DNA of 64,000 bases from Rhizobium acidisoli (GTDB taxonomy: Bacteria > Pseudomonadota > Alphaproteobacteria > Rhizobiales > Rhizobiaceae), in the NCBI RefSeq assembly GCF_002531755.2, contig NZ_CP034998.1, forward strand, positions 558,001-622,000. The letters are read 5' to 3'. The translations under genes were made by a program, and so were the position numbers. The notes beneath the pieces are model-generated. The model was not told the DNA's origin. It worked only from the letters and a program-made list of their open reading frames with translations, and searched no databases. Below are positions 1-10,417 of this stretch, piece after piece. How positions within the stretch are numbered: position 1 is the stretch's first letter; each line of letters begins with the position of its first letter.

Positions 1-843
1 AAGTCCGTCGGCCAGAGCTTCCGGTCGGCGATCGAGAAAGAGCATCGCGGCAAATATTACAATTCCAACATCGGCTACACCACCGGCGGCATCGCGCTCA
101 GCGCCGCCGCCTTGGTGGCGCTGTTCGTTTTCGGCTCGCTGCAGCCGGACACGATCGCGCTGATGCTGGTCCCGACGGCGATCTCGGTTTTCGTTGCTGT
201 CTTCTTCGCGGGTTTCATGAGGTCGATGCATCGCGGCAACTCGCTGTTCGGCAAGATCGTCGCCATCATCGCCACGGCGGTCGGCGTTTTCGTCGGCATC
301 AGCATTCTGGCCGTCGTCGTCCTGGCGCTTGCCTCGTCGCTGGTGCAGCTGCACGAAACGCCGATGCTCTTTGCCGTCGGCGGCATCGTGCTGCTCAACA
401 TCCTCTATTTCTTCATCATGGGCGCGCCGACGCCGCTTGGCGCCCGGATGATGGACGGTATAGACGGCCTGCGCCAATATCTGACGCTGGCCGAAAAAGA
501 CCGGATGAACACGGCAGGCGCGCCTGAAATGTCGCCGCAGCATTTCGAGACGCTGCTGCCCTACGCCGTGGCGCTCGGTGTCGAGAAACCCTGGTCGCGC
601 ACCTTCGAGACTTGGCTTGCGGCAGCCGCGGCCGGTGCGGCCGCCGCCTATGCGCCCGCCTGGTATTCCGGCAATTTCAACAGCGGCAGTTTCTCCGACC
701 GCGTCGGCGGCTTTTCCTCGTCGATGGCCTCGACCATCGCCTCGACCATACCCTCACCGCCGCCGTCGAGCTCGTCCTCCGGTTTTTCCGGCGGCGGTTC
801 GTCCGGCGGCGGCGGTGGAGGCGGGGGAGGCGGGGGCTGGTAA
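1..843 (+). CDS. DUF2207-like membrane protein, 3' part only
   Basis: The frame is open from base 1, so the start lies outside the window and about 280 C-terminal residues are visible. Two pairs of hydrophobic segments (about residues 31-60 and 90-135 of the visible part) indicate an integral membrane protein. A soluble stretch with a Trp-Ser motif follows, and then a Ser/Gly tail ending in an almost pure glycine run plus a terminal Trp. This layout is typical of the C-terminal half of DUF2207 proteins, whose function is not known. It ends 65 bases before purD on the same strand. Family assignment is from the tail and the membrane layout only. Confidence 0.7.
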   Translation, partial: KSVGQSFRSAIEKEHRGKYYNSNIGYTTGGIALSAAALVALFVFGSLQPDTIALMLVPTAISVFVAVFFAGFMRSMHRGNSLFGKIVAIIATAVGVFVGISILAVVVLALASSLVQLHETPMLFAVGGIVLLNILYFFIMGAPTPLGARMMDGIDGLRQYLTLAEKDRMNTAGAPEMSPQHFETLLPYAVALGVEKPWSRTFETWLAAAAAGAAAAYAPAWYSGNFNSGSFSDRVGGFSSSMASTIASTIPSPPPSSSSSGFSGGGSSGGGGGGGGGGGW

Positions 844-908
844 GCTTTCCCGCTTGACCTTTCGCCCCTTGGCCCTTAACCGCCAGAGGCAAAAGGAAAG
901 GGTGGCGC

Positions 909-2192
909 ATGAAGGTTCTGTTGATCGGATCGGGCGGACGCGAGCATGCGCTCGCCTGGAAGCTGTCGCAATCGCCGTTGATGACGGAATTCTACGCCGC
1001 GCCCGGCAATCCCGGCATTGGCGAACACGCCGTGCTCGTGCCCGTCAACATCGAGGATCATGAAGCGGTCGCCGCCTTCTGTAAGGACAAGGCGATCGAT
1101 TTCGTCGTCGTCGGCCCCGAGGCGCCGCTGGTGGCCGGCCTTGCCGACCGGCTGCGCGCCGATGGCCTTGTGGTTTTCGGACCCTCGGCAGCCGCCGCCC
1201 AACTCGAGGGCTCCAAGGGCTTCACCAAGGATATCTGCGCCCGCTACGGCATTCCGACAGGGGCCTATCAGCGCTTCAACAATGCGCCGAAGGCCAAAGC
1301 CTATATTCGCGATCAGGGCGCGCCGATCGTCGTCAAGGCCGACGGCCTTGCCGCCGGCAAGGGCGTGACGGTGGCGATGACGCTGGATGAAGCTTTGGCC
1401 GCCGTCGATGGCTGTTTCGAAGGCGCCTTTGGCGCGGCCGGCGCCGAAGTCGTCGTCGAAGCCTATCTCGACGGCGAGGAGGCGAGCTTCTTCTGCCTCT
1501 GCGATGGGAAGAATGCGCTGCCGCTCGCAACCGCCCAGGATCACAAGCGGGTGGGCGAGGGCGATACCGGCGTCAATACCGGCGGCATGGGCGCCTATTC
1601 GCCGGCGCCCGTGATGACCGCCGAAATGGTCGAACGCACCATGAAGGAGATCATCGAGCCGACGATGCGCGGCATGGCCGAGAGCGGCCATCCCTTCTCC
1701 GGCGTGTTTTTCGCCGGGCTGATGATCACCAGCAAGGGGCCGGAGCTGATCGAATACAATGTCCGCTTCGGCGATCCCGAATGTCAGGTGATGATGATGC
1801 GGCTGAAGAGCGATCTGCTGCCGCTGCTGCTCGCCACCGCCAACGGCACGCTTGATCAGGTCAGCGCCGAATGGAGCGACGATCCGGCCCTGACGGTGGT
1901 CATGGCCTCGAAGGGCTATCCCGCCGCCTACGAGAAAAACACGCCGATCCTCTCCCTGCCTGAGGCAGGCGAGGGGGAGAAGGTGTTTCATGCCGGCACG
2001 GGCCTGAAGGACGGCGCGCTGGTTGCGACCGGTGGCCGCGTGCTGAACGTCACCGCGTCAGGCGGCACGGTCGCCGAGGCCAAGGACCGCGCCTACGCGC
2101 TGCTCGACAGGGTCAGATGGGAAAACGGCTTCTCCAGGCGCGACATCGGCTGGCGGGCGATCGAGCGTGAAACAGGCTCGGACATAGTATAA
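909..2192 (+). CDS. purD: Phosphoribosylamine--glycine ligase (GARS)
   Basis: This ATP-grasp enzyme joins phosphoribosylamine and glycine to give GAR, the second step of de novo purine synthesis, in the cytosol. The 427 residues are the normal family length. The N-terminus has the family signature [16 protein letters not shown]. The ATP-grasp region includes [14 protein letters not shown], and the metal-binding segment [11 protein letters not shown] lies near residue 285. The ATG is preceded by a purine-rich AAAGGAAAG at a suitable distance. It is a single-copy housekeeping gene and supports a chromosomal location. Confidence 0.98.
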   Translation: MKVLLIGSGGREHALAWKLSQSPLMTEFYAAPGNPGIGEHAVLVPVNIEDHEAVAAFCKDKAIDFVVVGPEAPLVAGLADRLRADGLVVFGPSAAAAQLEGSKGFTKDICARYGIPTGAYQRFNNAPKAKAYIRDQGAPIVVKADGLAAGKGVTVAMTLDEALAAVDGCFEGAFGAAGAEVVVEAYLDGEEASFFCLCDGKNALPLATAQDHKRVGEGDTGVNTGGMGAYSPAPVMTAEMVERTMKEIIEPTMRGMAESGHPFSGVFFAGLMITSKGPELIEYNVRFGDPECQVMMMRLKSDLLPLLLATANGTLDQVSAEWSDDPALTVVMASKGYPAAYEKNTPILSLPEAGEGEKVFHAGTGLKDGALVATGGRVLNVTASGGTVAEAKDRAYALLDRVRWENGFSRRDIGWRAIERETGSDIV

Positions 2193-2285
2193 ACCGCCGC
2201 GTTCTTTAAATTTTTACCCTTTCCCCTGACGGGATGGAAACAAAGCTGCGCTATACCGCTCTCATAGTGAGACGGAGGTGCATTG

Positions 2286-2747
2286 ATGCGTCAGATTTTC
2301 CTCGGTGCGGCAGTCCTGCTGATGGCAGGTTCGGCGATGGCCTCCTCCATCGAGGTGATCGGCAAGACCGCGGCGCCGGCTGACGGCAGCATCGTCACCG
2401 AAAGCTGTGCCGCTTGCCCGCCGCTCCAGGCAGAACTCATCAAGAAGGACTACACGGTACCGGAGCTGAAGCCCGGTGTCCTCCAGGCGAGTGAAGTCCG
2501 CGATGTCGGCGGTGAAAAGAAGATCTATCGCACCGAAGGCTGGATGGGCGGCTCGCCCGTCGTCTTCGTCAGCAAGGCGACCCCGGAAGCGATGATCGCC
2601 GCCGCGCCTTCAGCCCCATCCGCGGATGGCATCGATATGAGCGCGACGACCGCAGCCGTTATCGGCGGCGATGCCAAGCCCGTTGTGGCCGGCATGGCGG
2701 AACAATCGGCAGCCCTGAACGTTTCCGAATTCAAGCTGCGGTTCTGA
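2286..2747 (+). CDS. Small exported protein, HPE1-like
   Basis: This is a 153-residue protein with a clear signal peptide (about residues 1-20, cleavage after SAMA). The mature part has a CxxC pair (ESCAACPP) and an Ala/Pro-rich middle. It resembles rhizobial proteins annotated as plant virulence effector HPE1-like; that label is from memory and its function is unproven. An in-frame TTG lies one codon upstream, but GACGGAGG is better spaced for the ATG at 2286. A strong terminator follows, so it is probably monocistronic. The product is likely periplasmic or secreted. Confidence 0.75.
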   Translation: MRQIFLGAAVLLMAGSAMASSIEVIGKTAAPADGSIVTESCAACPPLQAELIKKDYTVPELKPGVLQASEVRDVGGEKKIYRTEGWMGGSPVVFVSKATPEAMIAAAPSAPSADGIDMSATTAAVIGGDAKPVVAGMAEQSAALNVSEFKLRF

Positions 2748-2832
2748 AGCAATTTCAGCAAGCGCAAGTTAAAGTTCCCTGCCCCTGCCCGATCAAGGTT
2801 TCGATCGCTTGGGGTTCCACCTCGGGTGGACC

Positions 2833-2872
2833 GAATGCACCCCCGAAGAGAAGCGGGGGTGCATTCTCTTTT
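2833..2872 (+). terminator. Rho-independent terminator
   Basis: A perfect 12-bp stem (GAATGCACCCCC at 2833-2844 with GGGGGTGCATTC at 2855-2866) and a 10-base loop are followed by TCTTTT. It lies 86 bases after the stop of the small exported protein. Confidence 0.85.
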
Positions 2873-3179
2873 GTGGGTGATACCGAGGGCGGTTTGCCTC
2901 CGGATGGCGGAAAATAAATCTTAAGAACGTTAAACAGTTGAGACCCAGCTATCGGTGAAAATCCGACGGGTTTGCTTCGGGCGCGACCCCTGAAATTTTA
3001 GGGAAATTCATGGCATTTATAATAAAATTAAAGCTTTCTTATTGGGTGAGCCTCAATTGTTCATCGCCGGTCGCAGCATGTTGTTTGAGCAGCGGTAGAT
3101 GCGTCGCCGTTTTGGCGCGCTCGCACAGGCGGTAGGAAACCGCACCGGACTGCACACACCGTTCCCGTTGCGAGGCGTC
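2873..3179. other. Upstream region of the chemoreceptor gene
   Basis: About 300 bases without a convincing gene, visibly more AT-rich than its surroundings. A TATAAT hexamer at 3018-3023 could be a -10 element, but no good -35 is present. An in-frame ATG at 3099 would add 27 non-hydrophobic residues ahead of the first membrane segment of the receptor and has no ribosome site. Confidence 0.4.
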
Positions 3180-5000
3180 ATGAAAAATCTGAAAATATCC
3201 AAGCAGCTCATCCTGCTGGTCGTCGGCCTGATGATCGCCTTCGCGGTCGCCACATCCCTGCAGATCCGCTCGTCGGTCGATGCGATCTACAAGGAGCGTT
3301 ATGACATGCTCCGCGCCGAAGTTCAGTCGGCGGTCTCCGTTCTCAAGCTTTACCAGGCCAAGGTCACCGCGGGCGAAATGACGCTCGAAGAGGCGCAGAA
3401 GCAGGCCTACGCCACCGTCAACGCGATGAAATACGATCCCGATGGCTATTTCTTCGGCTATAGCTACGACATCCAGATGATGTTCCACTTTGATGCCTCG
3501 AAAATCGGGCAGGTCAACAAGGGGCAGCCGGACAGCAAAGGTAAGCTCTATCGCGAAGAGCTGGTCAGGCTCGGGCAGCAGGGCGGCGGTCTCGTCGAAT
3601 ATTATTCCACAGCCAAGCCGGGCCAGCCGGCCGGCGATTTTCGTAAGACGGCCTATGCGCAGGCCTTCGACCCCTGGAAGGTCGTGGTCGTCACCGGCGT
3701 CTACATGGAGGATCTCGATGCCCAGATTAACAGCACGATCCTGACCGCCCTGTCCGGCAGCATCATACTGTTCTTCCTGGCTATTGCGGCCGCTTATCTC
3801 GTCATCCGCGGCATTTCCGGCCCTCTCAACAACGTCCATGCCGCCCTGAAGGCTGTGGCCGAAGAGGACGTTTCCATCGCCATTCCGCATACCGGCATGA
3901 ACAACGAAGTCGGGATGATGGCCAAGGCGACGCAGTCGCTGCAGGAAAAGATCCGCGAACGCCATGCGATGTCGGATCGCGAGGCGGCCCAGCAGCTGGC
4001 GCTGGAAAACGAGCGCGAAAACAATCAGCGCCAGCAGCAGGACGAGACGGCGCTCCAGGCCCGTGTGGTGGCGACGATCGGCCAGGCGCTGGAGATGATC
4101 GCCCGCGGGGATCTGACTGTCCGCTGCGCCGATCTCGGCCAGAAATATGCTGCCCTGCGCGACAACTTCAACGATGCGCTGTCGCATCTCGAAGCCGCCA
4201 TGGCCAAGGTCAGCGCCAAGGGCACCGACATCGGCACCAGCAAGGAAGAAATCCGCCGCGCCTCCAACGAGCTGTCGCAGCGCACCGAGCGCCAGGCGGC
4301 AAGCCTCGAGGAAACCTCGGCAGCCCTCGACGAACTCACCGTCGCCGTCCGCCAGACGGCCGATGGCGCCCATGAGGCGAGCAAACGCGTCCACTCGGTC
4401 AGCAACGAGGCCACCCACAGCGATGCGATCGTCGGTCAGGCGATCGAGGCGATGAGCGGCATCGAGAAGTCGTCGTCGGAAATCACCAAGATCATCGGCG
4501 TCATCGACGAAATCGCCTTCCAGACCAACCTCCTGGCGCTGAATGCCGGCGTCGAGGCGGCCCGCGCCGGTGATTCCGGCAAGGGGTTTGCCGTCGTCGC
4601 CCAGGAAGTGCGCGAACTCGCCCAGCGCTCCGCCGCCGCGGCCAAGGAGATCAAGGACCAGATCGCCCGCTCCTCCAGCCAGGTCGAGCACGGCGTCCGC
4701 CTGGTCGGCGAGGCAGGCGAGGCGCTGAAGCGCATCTCCGACCAGATCAAGGCTGCCAACGAGATCGTCGCCAAGATCGCCCACAGTGCCTCCGAACAGG
4801 ACACGACGCTGCGCTCGATCTCGTCGTCGATGAACCAGCTCGACGCCGCCACCCAGCAGAACGCCGCCATGGCCGAGGAAACCACGGCATCGGCCGAAAC
4901 GTTGGCCAGCGACACCGACGAGTTGATCAATCTGATCCGCGGCTTCCGCGTCGGCAGTGCCGGCTTGGCTCCGGCCATGCAGGGACGCCGCGCCGCTTAA
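3180..5000 (+). CDS. Methyl-accepting chemotaxis protein with Cache sensor
   Basis: This is a 606-residue membrane chemoreceptor. Membrane segment 1 covers about residues 8-28, and a periplasmic single-Cache-type sensor (DPDGYFFGYS near residue 85, DPWKVVVVTGVYMEDLD near 165) extends to about 185. Membrane segment 2 is at about 187-210, followed by HAMP and the long signalling coiled coil whose tip reads [20 protein letters not shown]. Start 3180 is chosen because GCGAGG is well spaced and membrane segment 1 then sits at the N-terminus. The C-terminus lacks the xWxxF tether for CheR/CheB seen in the second receptor of this window. The ligand is not predictable; Cache domains of this type often bind small carboxylates. 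Confidence 0.93.
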   Translation: MKNLKISKQLILLVVGLMIAFAVATSLQIRSSVDAIYKERYDMLRAEVQSAVSVLKLYQAKVTAGEMTLEEAQKQAYATVNAMKYDPDGYFFGYSYDIQMMFHFDASKIGQVNKGQPDSKGKLYREELVRLGQQGGGLVEYYSTAKPGQPAGDFRKTAYAQAFDPWKVVVVTGVYMEDLDAQINSTILTALSGSIILFFLAIAAAYLVIRGISGPLNNVHAALKAVAEEDVSIAIPHTGMNNEVGMMAKATQSLQEKIRERHAMSDREAAQQLALENERENNQRQQQDETALQARVVATIGQALEMIARGDLTVRCADLGQKYAALRDNFNDALSHLEAAMAKVSAKGTDIGTSKEEIRRASNELSQRTERQAASLEETSAALDELTVAVRQTADGAHEASKRVHSVSNEATHSDAIVGQAIEAMSGIEKSSSEITKIIGVIDEIAFQTNLLALNAGVEAARAGDSGKGFAVVAQEVRELAQRSAAAAKEIKDQIARSSSQVEHGVRLVGEAGEALKRISDQIKAANEIVAKIAHSASEQDTTLRSISSSMNQLDAATQQNAAMAEETTASAETLASDTDELINLIRGFRVGSAGLAPAMQGRRAA

Positions 5001-5364
5001 ACGGCCCCGCGAGTTCCATCACCAGAGCCTGTGCGGCCGCCGGTTTCCGGCGGCCGTGCTGTTTTGGAAGGCGGCCGCAGCCGAACAAAGCAAGCGAGGC
5101 GCCCGCGGCATGGATACTCGGGTCAAGCCCGAATATGACGGAGAGTGGGGGACGCGATCGGCAGGAGGCGAGACGTTTGGAGGAATTCCAGCAAAATGCG
5201 CGGGCGGGAAGACTCTAAACAAATGGCGGCAATTCCAACAAAACCGCTACGCTTGCGGTTCTTGCAGCATGCATTCCCCCACCCTCTGTCGTCCTCGGGC
5301 TTGACCCGAGGACCCACGGCCGTAAGCACTCCGTCACCCTCATGCACCCGGCCAAAACCGGCTC
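5001..5364. repeat. Intergenic palindromic repeat pair
   Basis: This gap between convergent genes holds two inverted copies of one motif. Bases 5109-5152 contain ACTCGGGTCAAGCCCGA followed by TGACGGAGAGTGGGG. Bases 5272-5316 contain the reverse form, CCCCCACCCTCTGTCGTCCTC followed by a GGGCTTGACCC hairpin. The same family recurs at 36661-36761. No gene is evident in the gap. Confidence 0.7.
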
Positions 5365-7548
5365 TCACCCCGAGATCTTCGAGAAATCCGCCACCGTTCC
5401 CGTCGCTTCGCGGATCAGCCGCAGCAGAGCCAGGCGGTTGGCGCGAATGGCGGCGTCCTCGTCGTTGACGAGCACGTCTTCGAAGAAGCGGTCGACCGGG
5501 CCGCGCAGCTTGGAAAGGGCGGCCATTGCCGAGCGGAAATCTTCGCTGGCGACGGCATCGGCCGCTTCTTTCGATGCGCCTGAAATCGCCGCGAACAGCT
5601 CCTTCTCGGCGTCGAGTTTCAGCAGCGCCGGTGAAACGGCATCGGCGATCACGGTGCCCTTTTTCTCCTCGGCGGCGAGCAGCTGCGTGGCGCGCTTGGT
5701 GCCGGCAAGCAGGTTCTTGCCGTCTTCCGAGGTGATGAAGGCCGTCAGCGCTTCGACGCGGCGCGCGACCATCAACAGGTCGTCGGCATCTGAAGTCAGC
5801 ACCGCGTCGATCAGATCGTGGCGGGCGCCCTGGTCGCGCAGATAGACCTTGAGGCGGTCGTGGAAGAAGGAGAGGATGTCGAAGAAAGTCTCGGCCGGAT
5901 CGCCTGCGAATGCAAACACGGTGTCGCCGCCTGTCTTGGCGAGCAGCAACGTCCGGCTCATGATCGTCAGCAGCGGCAGCCTGACATTGCGCTCCAGCAG
6001 GATCCTGACGACGCCGAGGGCGGCACGCCGCAGCGCAAAGGGGTCCTTCGAACCCGTCGGCTTTTCGCCGATCGCCCAGAAGCCGATGAGCGTGTCCAGC
6101 TTGTCGGCGAGCGCGACGGTGATCGCGACCTTGTCGGCGGGAACGCGGTCCGACGGACCTTGCGGCTTGTAGTGGTCCTCGATCGCGGCGGCGACCGAGG
6201 CGTTCTCGCCCTGCAGCCCCGCATATTTGCGGCCCATCAGGCCCTGCAGCTCGGGGAATTCGCCGACCGCTTCGGTGCGCAGATCGGCCTTGGCAAGTAC
6301 CGCGGCGCGATCGGTGAGGGCGGCATCTGCGCCGGTGATCCTTGCCAGTTCCTCCGCCAGCGCGCGGATGCGGGCGACGCGTGCGCCCTGCGTGCCGAGC
6401 TTGGCATGGAAGGTCACGTCAAGCGCGTCGAGCTTGGCCATGCGCTGGTCGAGTGGCTTCTTCAGGTCGAGACCGAATTTTGCCGCCGACGCCGTCAGCG
6501 TCTCCGGATCCGGCAGGTCGCCCTGGTCGCGCTTCCAGAAATGCAGCGCATCCGAAAGCCGGGCTCGCACCACCTTGCCGTTGCCGTGGACGATTTCCTT
6601 GCCGCCGTCATGCGCCTGGATATTGGAAACCAGGATGAACTTGTTCGACAGCGTTTCCTCGCCCTGCTTGCGGGTGACGAAGCACTTCTGGTTGGTCTTG
6701 ATGGTCAGTCGGATGATCTCGGAGGGGATCGACAGATAATCTTCCTCGAAAGAACCCATCAGCACCTGCGGCCATTCCACGAGGCCGGAGACTTCCTCCA
6801 GCAGGCCCTCGTCCTCCACCAGTTCGAGCCCGTTGGCGAAGGCGATGTCGCGGGCGTCGTGCAGGATGATGTCCTTGCGCCGCTCGGCGTCGAGGATGAC
6901 CTTGGCCTTCTCGAGGTTTGCCGCATAATCGTCGAAACGGCGGACGGTGATCGCCTCGGGCGCGTGGAAACGATGGCCATAGGTGATGTTGGAGGCGGTG
7001 ATGCCGTCGATCTCGAAGGGGATGACAACGGTCTCTTCATGCTCCGGGCCGAAGGTGCAGACGATTGATTGCAGCGGCCGCACCCAGCGCATCGCCCCGG
7101 GCTTGGAGGAGGCCTTGCCCCAGCGCATCGACTTCGGCCAGGGAAAATCGCGGATGATGCCAGGCATCACTTCTGCGACGATCTCTTCGGCAGCGCGGCC
7201 GGGTTTGGAAATCACCGCGACGTAGAAATCGCCCTTCTTCGGATCGCTGACCACCTGTGCCTCGGAGACCGACGAAAGGCCGGCGCCGCGCAAAAAGCCT
7301 TCGATCGCCATCTCATTGGCGTCGGTGCGCGGGCCTTTGCGCTCCTCGCGCACGTCGGCCGAGCGCGCCGTCAACCCGTGAATGTCGAGCGCCAGACGCC
7401 GCGGCGTCCAGTATTCGCGGGCGCCCTCATAGGAAAGACCCGCTTCGACAAGCGCATCGGTGACGAGCTTCTTCAGGTCGCCGGCAGCCTTGCGCTGCAT
7501 GCGGGCCGGAATCTCTTCGGAGCGAAGTTCGAGAAGAAGGTTTGGCAT
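5365..7548 (-). CDS. glyS: Glycine--tRNA ligase beta subunit
   Basis: This 727-residue beta subunit of the tetrameric bacterial glycyl-tRNA synthetase charges tRNA-Gly together with GlyQ. The N-terminal [14 protein letters not shown] and the internal [10 protein letters not shown] are family signatures. The C-terminal part carries the anticodon-binding-like region and [10 protein letters not shown]. The start at 7548 is chosen at [12 protein letters not shown]; a longer frame to 7626 adds a non-conserved leader. The alpha-subunit gene glyQ is not next to it here: a repeat-rich gap and the oppositely oriented tex gene lie upstream, so glyQ must lie elsewhere, possibly beyond the left edge. Confidence 0.97.
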   Translation of the reverse strand: MPNLLLELRSEEIPARMQRKAAGDLKKLVTDALVEAGLSYEGAREYWTPRRLALDIHGLTARSADVREERKGPRTDANEMAIEGFLRGAGLSSVSEAQVVSDPKKGDFYVAVISKPGRAAEEIVAEVMPGIIRDFPWPKSMRWGKASSKPGAMRWVRPLQSIVCTFGPEHEETVVIPFEIDGITASNITYGHRFHAPEAITVRRFDDYAANLEKAKVILDAERRKDIILHDARDIAFANGLELVEDEGLLEEVSGLVEWPQVLMGSFEEDYLSIPSEIIRLTIKTNQKCFVTRKQGEETLSNKFILVSNIQAHDGGKEIVHGNGKVVRARLSDALHFWKRDQGDLPDPETLTASAAKFGLDLKKPLDQRMAKLDALDVTFHAKLGTQGARVARIRALAEELARITGADAALTDRAAVLAKADLRTEAVGEFPELQGLMGRKYAGLQGENASVAAAIEDHYKPQGPSDRVPADKVAITVALADKLDTLIGFWAIGEKPTGSKDPFALRRAALGVVRILLERNVRLPLLTIMSRTLLLAKTGGDTVFAFAGDPAETFFDILSFFHDRLKVYLRDQGARHDLIDAVLTSDADDLLMVARRVEALTAFITSEDGKNLLAGTKRATQLLAAEEKKGTVIADAVSPALLKLDAEKELFAAISGASKEAADAVASEDFRSAMAALSKLRGPVDRFFEDVLVNDEDAAIRANRLALLRLIREATGTVADFSKISG

Positions 7549-7974
7549 GTCACTCTTTTCCTTGCGCCCGCGGGCAGGGCGATCCAAAAACGTTGCTTCT
7601 GCTATCAAAGAATGCCGCATCTGCACAACCGCAAAAACGGCGGAGCGCGAAGGGTGGATGGTGGGTAGGCGTTGTGCCGCGTGGCCCCCTCATCCGCCCT
7701 GCCGAGCACCTTCTCCCCGATGGGTAGAAGGGGAGGTGCGGCAGCGACCCATTCTTGCCGCTGCCGTTGTGATAGAGGAAACCAGTGCGGCATGTCCCTT
7801 CTCCCCTCGGGGAGAAATGCCGGCAGGCAGATGAGGGGGCCACACGGCAACACGTCTGCCGATCCCCAATCACTCAACTTCCGTTGTGGAAACCACAGTC
7901 GGGCATTGCCTTGCCGCTTTTCGCCGCTATGGTCCCGCAACTTTCGTCGAAACAGGAAATCCCCAGGAAACCCT
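7549..7974. repeat. Gap holding a large imperfect inverted repeat
   Basis: Between the divergent glyS and tex genes, bases about 7671-7855 form a long inverted repeat. GTGGCCCCCTCATCCGCC at 7681 is answered by GCAGATGAGGGGGCCAC near 7827. Nested hairpins of the CTTCTCCCC/GGGGAGAA type lie inside. A related element is at about 36820-36995. Because the gap is divergent, promoters of both genes must lie in or beside this repeat. No coding gene is supported. Confidence 0.7.
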
Positions 7975-10284
7975 ATGGCCGCTGACCTCCGTTTTCTCGC
8001 AGCCCGCATCTCGGCCGAAATCAACGCCCGTCCCGACCAGGCCAAAGCCGCAATCGAGCTGCTCGACGAGGGCGCCACTGTGCCCTTCATCGCGCGCTAC
8101 CGCAAGGAAGTGACGGGCGGGCTTGACGATACGCAGCTGCGCAATCTCGCCGAACGGCTGGTTTATCTGCGCGAGCTCGAGGCGAGGCGCGCCGCGATCG
8201 TCGAATCGATCACCGGCCAGGGCAAGATGACCGACGAGCTGATGGGGAAGGTGGGCGGCGCCGAAACCAAGGCCGAGCTCGAAGACCTCTACCTGCCCTA
8301 CAAACCGAAGCGCCGCACCCGCGCCGAAATCGCCCGCGAACGCGGCCTCGGGCCGCTTGCCGAGGCGATCCTTGCCGAGCGCGGCCGGGAGCCGGCGGCG
8401 CTCGCCGAAGGCTTCGTCACGGCTGACGTGCCTGATGTGAAGACGGCGCTCGAAGGGGCGCGCGACATCATCGCCGAAGGCATTGCCGAAAATGCCGATC
8501 TGCTCGGCCGATTGCGCGCCCATATGCGCCAGGCGTCACTGCTGAAGGCCAAGGTCGTCGACGGCAAGCAGGCGACGGGCGAGAAGTTCTCCGATTATTT
8601 CGACCATTCCGAACGCTGGGCGACCGCCCCCGGCCACCGCGCGCTCGCCATGCTGCGCGGCTGGAACGAAGAGGTGCTGACGCTGACGATCGAAGCCGAC
8701 GCCGAGACCGCCTCGCCGAACAAGCCGGTCGAACGGATGATCGCTGTGGCCTATGAGATCGGCGCGAGCCGGCCCGGCGACCGCTGGCTGATGGAGGTCG
8801 CCAGCTGGACCTGGCGCGTCAAGCTTTCCATGTCGCTGTCGCTCGACCTGATGCGGGAGCTGCGCGAGAGGGCCGAAGAGGAGGCGATCCATGTCTTCGC
8901 CCGCAATCTCAAGGATCTGCTGCTGGCCGCCCCCGCCGGCTCGCGCGCCACCATGGGCCTCGATCCCGGCATCCGCACCGGCGTCAAGGTCGCCGTCGTC
9001 GACGGCACCGGCAAGGTCGTGGCCACCTCGACCGTCTATCCCTTCCAGCCGAGGAACGACGTGCGCGGCGCCCAGATCGAGCTCGCATCGCTGATCCGCA
9101 AGCACAATGTCGAACTGATCTCGATCGGCAACGGCACCGGCAGCCGCGAAACCGAAAAGCTGGTGGCCGACATGCTGGCCGAACTGCCGGCGCCGAAGCC
9201 AACCAAGGTGATCGTCTCGGAAGCCGGCGCCTCGGTCTATTCCGCCTCGGCGACCGCAGCGGCCGAGTTTCCCGATCTCGACGTCTCGCTGCGCGGCGCC
9301 GTCTCCATCGCCCGGCGCCTGCAGGATCCGCTCGCCGAACTGGTCAAGATCGAACCGAAGTCGATCGGCGTCGGCCAGTATCAGCACGATGTCGACCAGC
9401 AGAAGCTGTCGCGATCGCTCGATGCCGTGGTCGAAGACGCAGTGAACGCCGTCGGCGTCGATCTCAATACCGCCTCGGCGCCGCTGCTCTCCCGCGTCTC
9501 CGGCCTTGGCCCCTCGATCGCCGACGCCATCGTCCGCCACCGCGACAGCGAGGGCCGTTTCGAGACGCGCCGCGATCTGTTGAAGGTTGCCCGCCTCGGC
9601 GGCCGCACCTTCGAGCAATGCGCCGGCTTCCTGCGCATCCCGAACGGCAAGGAGCCGCTCGACGCCTCCTCCGTCCACCCGGAGGCCTATGGCGTCGCCA
9701 AGAAGATCGTCGCCGCCTGCGGCCGTGATCTGCGCGCATTGATGGGCGACAGCGCCATGCTGAAATCGGTCGATCCGCGCCAGTTTATCGACGAGAAATT
9801 CGGTCTGCCGACCGTCAGGGACATCATCTCGGAACTGGAAAAGCCCGGTCGCGACCCGCGCCCAAGCTTCAAGACCGCCACCTTCGCCGAGGGCGTCAAC
9901 GAAATTTCCGACCTCAAGCCCGGCATGATGCTGGAGGGCACGGTGACCAACGTCGCCGCCTTCGGCGCCTTCGTCGATATCGGCGTGCACCAGGATGGTC
10001 TGGTGCATGTCTCCCAGCTTGCCGACCGCTTCGTCAAGGATCCGCACGAGGTGGTCAAGGCGGGCGATGTCGTCAAGGTGCGGGTCGTCGAGGTCGACGC
10101 CAAGCGCAAGCGCATCGCTCTTTCGATGAAGCGCGACGACGGTTCGACAGCGCCGCCGCCGCGTGGTGATTCTCGCGGAAACCAGGGCTCGCGACCGCAG
10201 AACGAGCGCCGGCCTGCCGCTCCCAAGCCGGAGAGCCAGGGTGCTTTTGGCGCAGCGCTGGCTGAGGCGATGAAGCGAAAATAA
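7975..10284 (+). CDS. tex: Tex-family RNA-binding protein
   Basis: This 769-residue protein belongs to the Tex/Spt6-like family, which binds nucleic acid and influences transcription. The order is an N-terminal helical region, a YqgF/RNase H-like domain ([18 protein letters not shown] near residue 325), a helix-hairpin-helix region ([20 protein letters not shown]) and a C-terminal S1 domain ([21 protein letters not shown], about residues 655-725). A basic, Pro-rich tail follows. The start at MAADLRFL is preceded by CCCAGGAAA and matches the usual family start; the frame is open about 100 codons further upstream through the repeat, which is not conserved coding sequence. Confidence 0.95.
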   Translation: MAADLRFLAARISAEINARPDQAKAAIELLDEGATVPFIARYRKEVTGGLDDTQLRNLAERLVYLRELEARRAAIVESITGQGKMTDELMGKVGGAETKAELEDLYLPYKPKRRTRAEIARERGLGPLAEAILAERGREPAALAEGFVTADVPDVKTALEGARDIIAEGIAENADLLGRLRAHMRQASLLKAKVVDGKQATGEKFSDYFDHSERWATAPGHRALAMLRGWNEEVLTLTIEADAETASPNKPVERMIAVAYEIGASRPGDRWLMEVASWTWRVKLSMSLSLDLMRELRERAEEEAIHVFARNLKDLLLAAPAGSRATMGLDPGIRTGVKVAVVDGTGKVVATSTVYPFQPRNDVRGAQIELASLIRKHNVELISIGNGTGSRETEKLVADMLAELPAPKPTKVIVSEAGASVYSASATAAAEFPDLDVSLRGAVSIARRLQDPLAELVKIEPKSIGVGQYQHDVDQQKLSRSLDAVVEDAVNAVGVDLNTASAPLLSRVSGLGPSIADAIVRHRDSEGRFETRRDLLKVARLGGRTFEQCAGFLRIPNGKEPLDASSVHPEAYGVAKKIVAACGRDLRALMGDSAMLKSVDPRQFIDEKFGLPTVRDIISELEKPGRDPRPSFKTATFAEGVNEISDLKPGMMLEGTVTNVAAFGAFVDIGVHQDGLVHVSQLADRFVKDPHEVVKAGDVVKVRVVEVDAKRKRIALSMKRDDGSTAPPPRGDSRGNQGSRPQNERRPAAPKPESQGAFGAALAEAMKRK

Positions 10285-10385
10285 GGGTTTAGCCGGTATT
10301 TCGGCAAAAATGCAACAGTTTGGCAACGTTCTGAACGGAGTGCTAAATCCGGCGCTTGTAAGGCGAAGGAGAGTTATTAAGTTGA

Positions 10386-10403
10386 TGTGACCATCCTGTC
10401 ACA
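10386..10403. promoter_or_regulatory. Palindrome TGTGAC-N6-GTCACA before cfa
   Basis: A perfect 6-bp inverted repeat with a 6-base spacer ends 14 bases before the cfa start codon. It could be an operator or a hairpin close to the ribosome site. The half-sites are two bases further apart than in a consensus CRP site (TGTGA-N6-TCACA). Confidence 0.35.
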
Positions 10404-10417
10404 TTTGCGAGGCGTCC

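Noticed and set aside
3039..4784. 581-codon open frame on the minus strand opposite the first chemoreceptor
   Set aside because: It mirrors a strongly supported chemoreceptor gene; the frame is open only because of high GC and regular codon use, and the product has no recognisable domain.
5220..5275. Possible tRNA-like stem in the gap before glyS
   Set aside because: A CCGCTACGCTTGCGG-type hairpin is present but no cloverleaf, T-loop or acceptor stem can be assembled.
10386..10403. CRP box before cfa
   Set aside because: The half-sites are spaced by 8 and not 6 between TGTGA and TCACA, and rhizobia do not clearly use this site; kept only as a palindrome.
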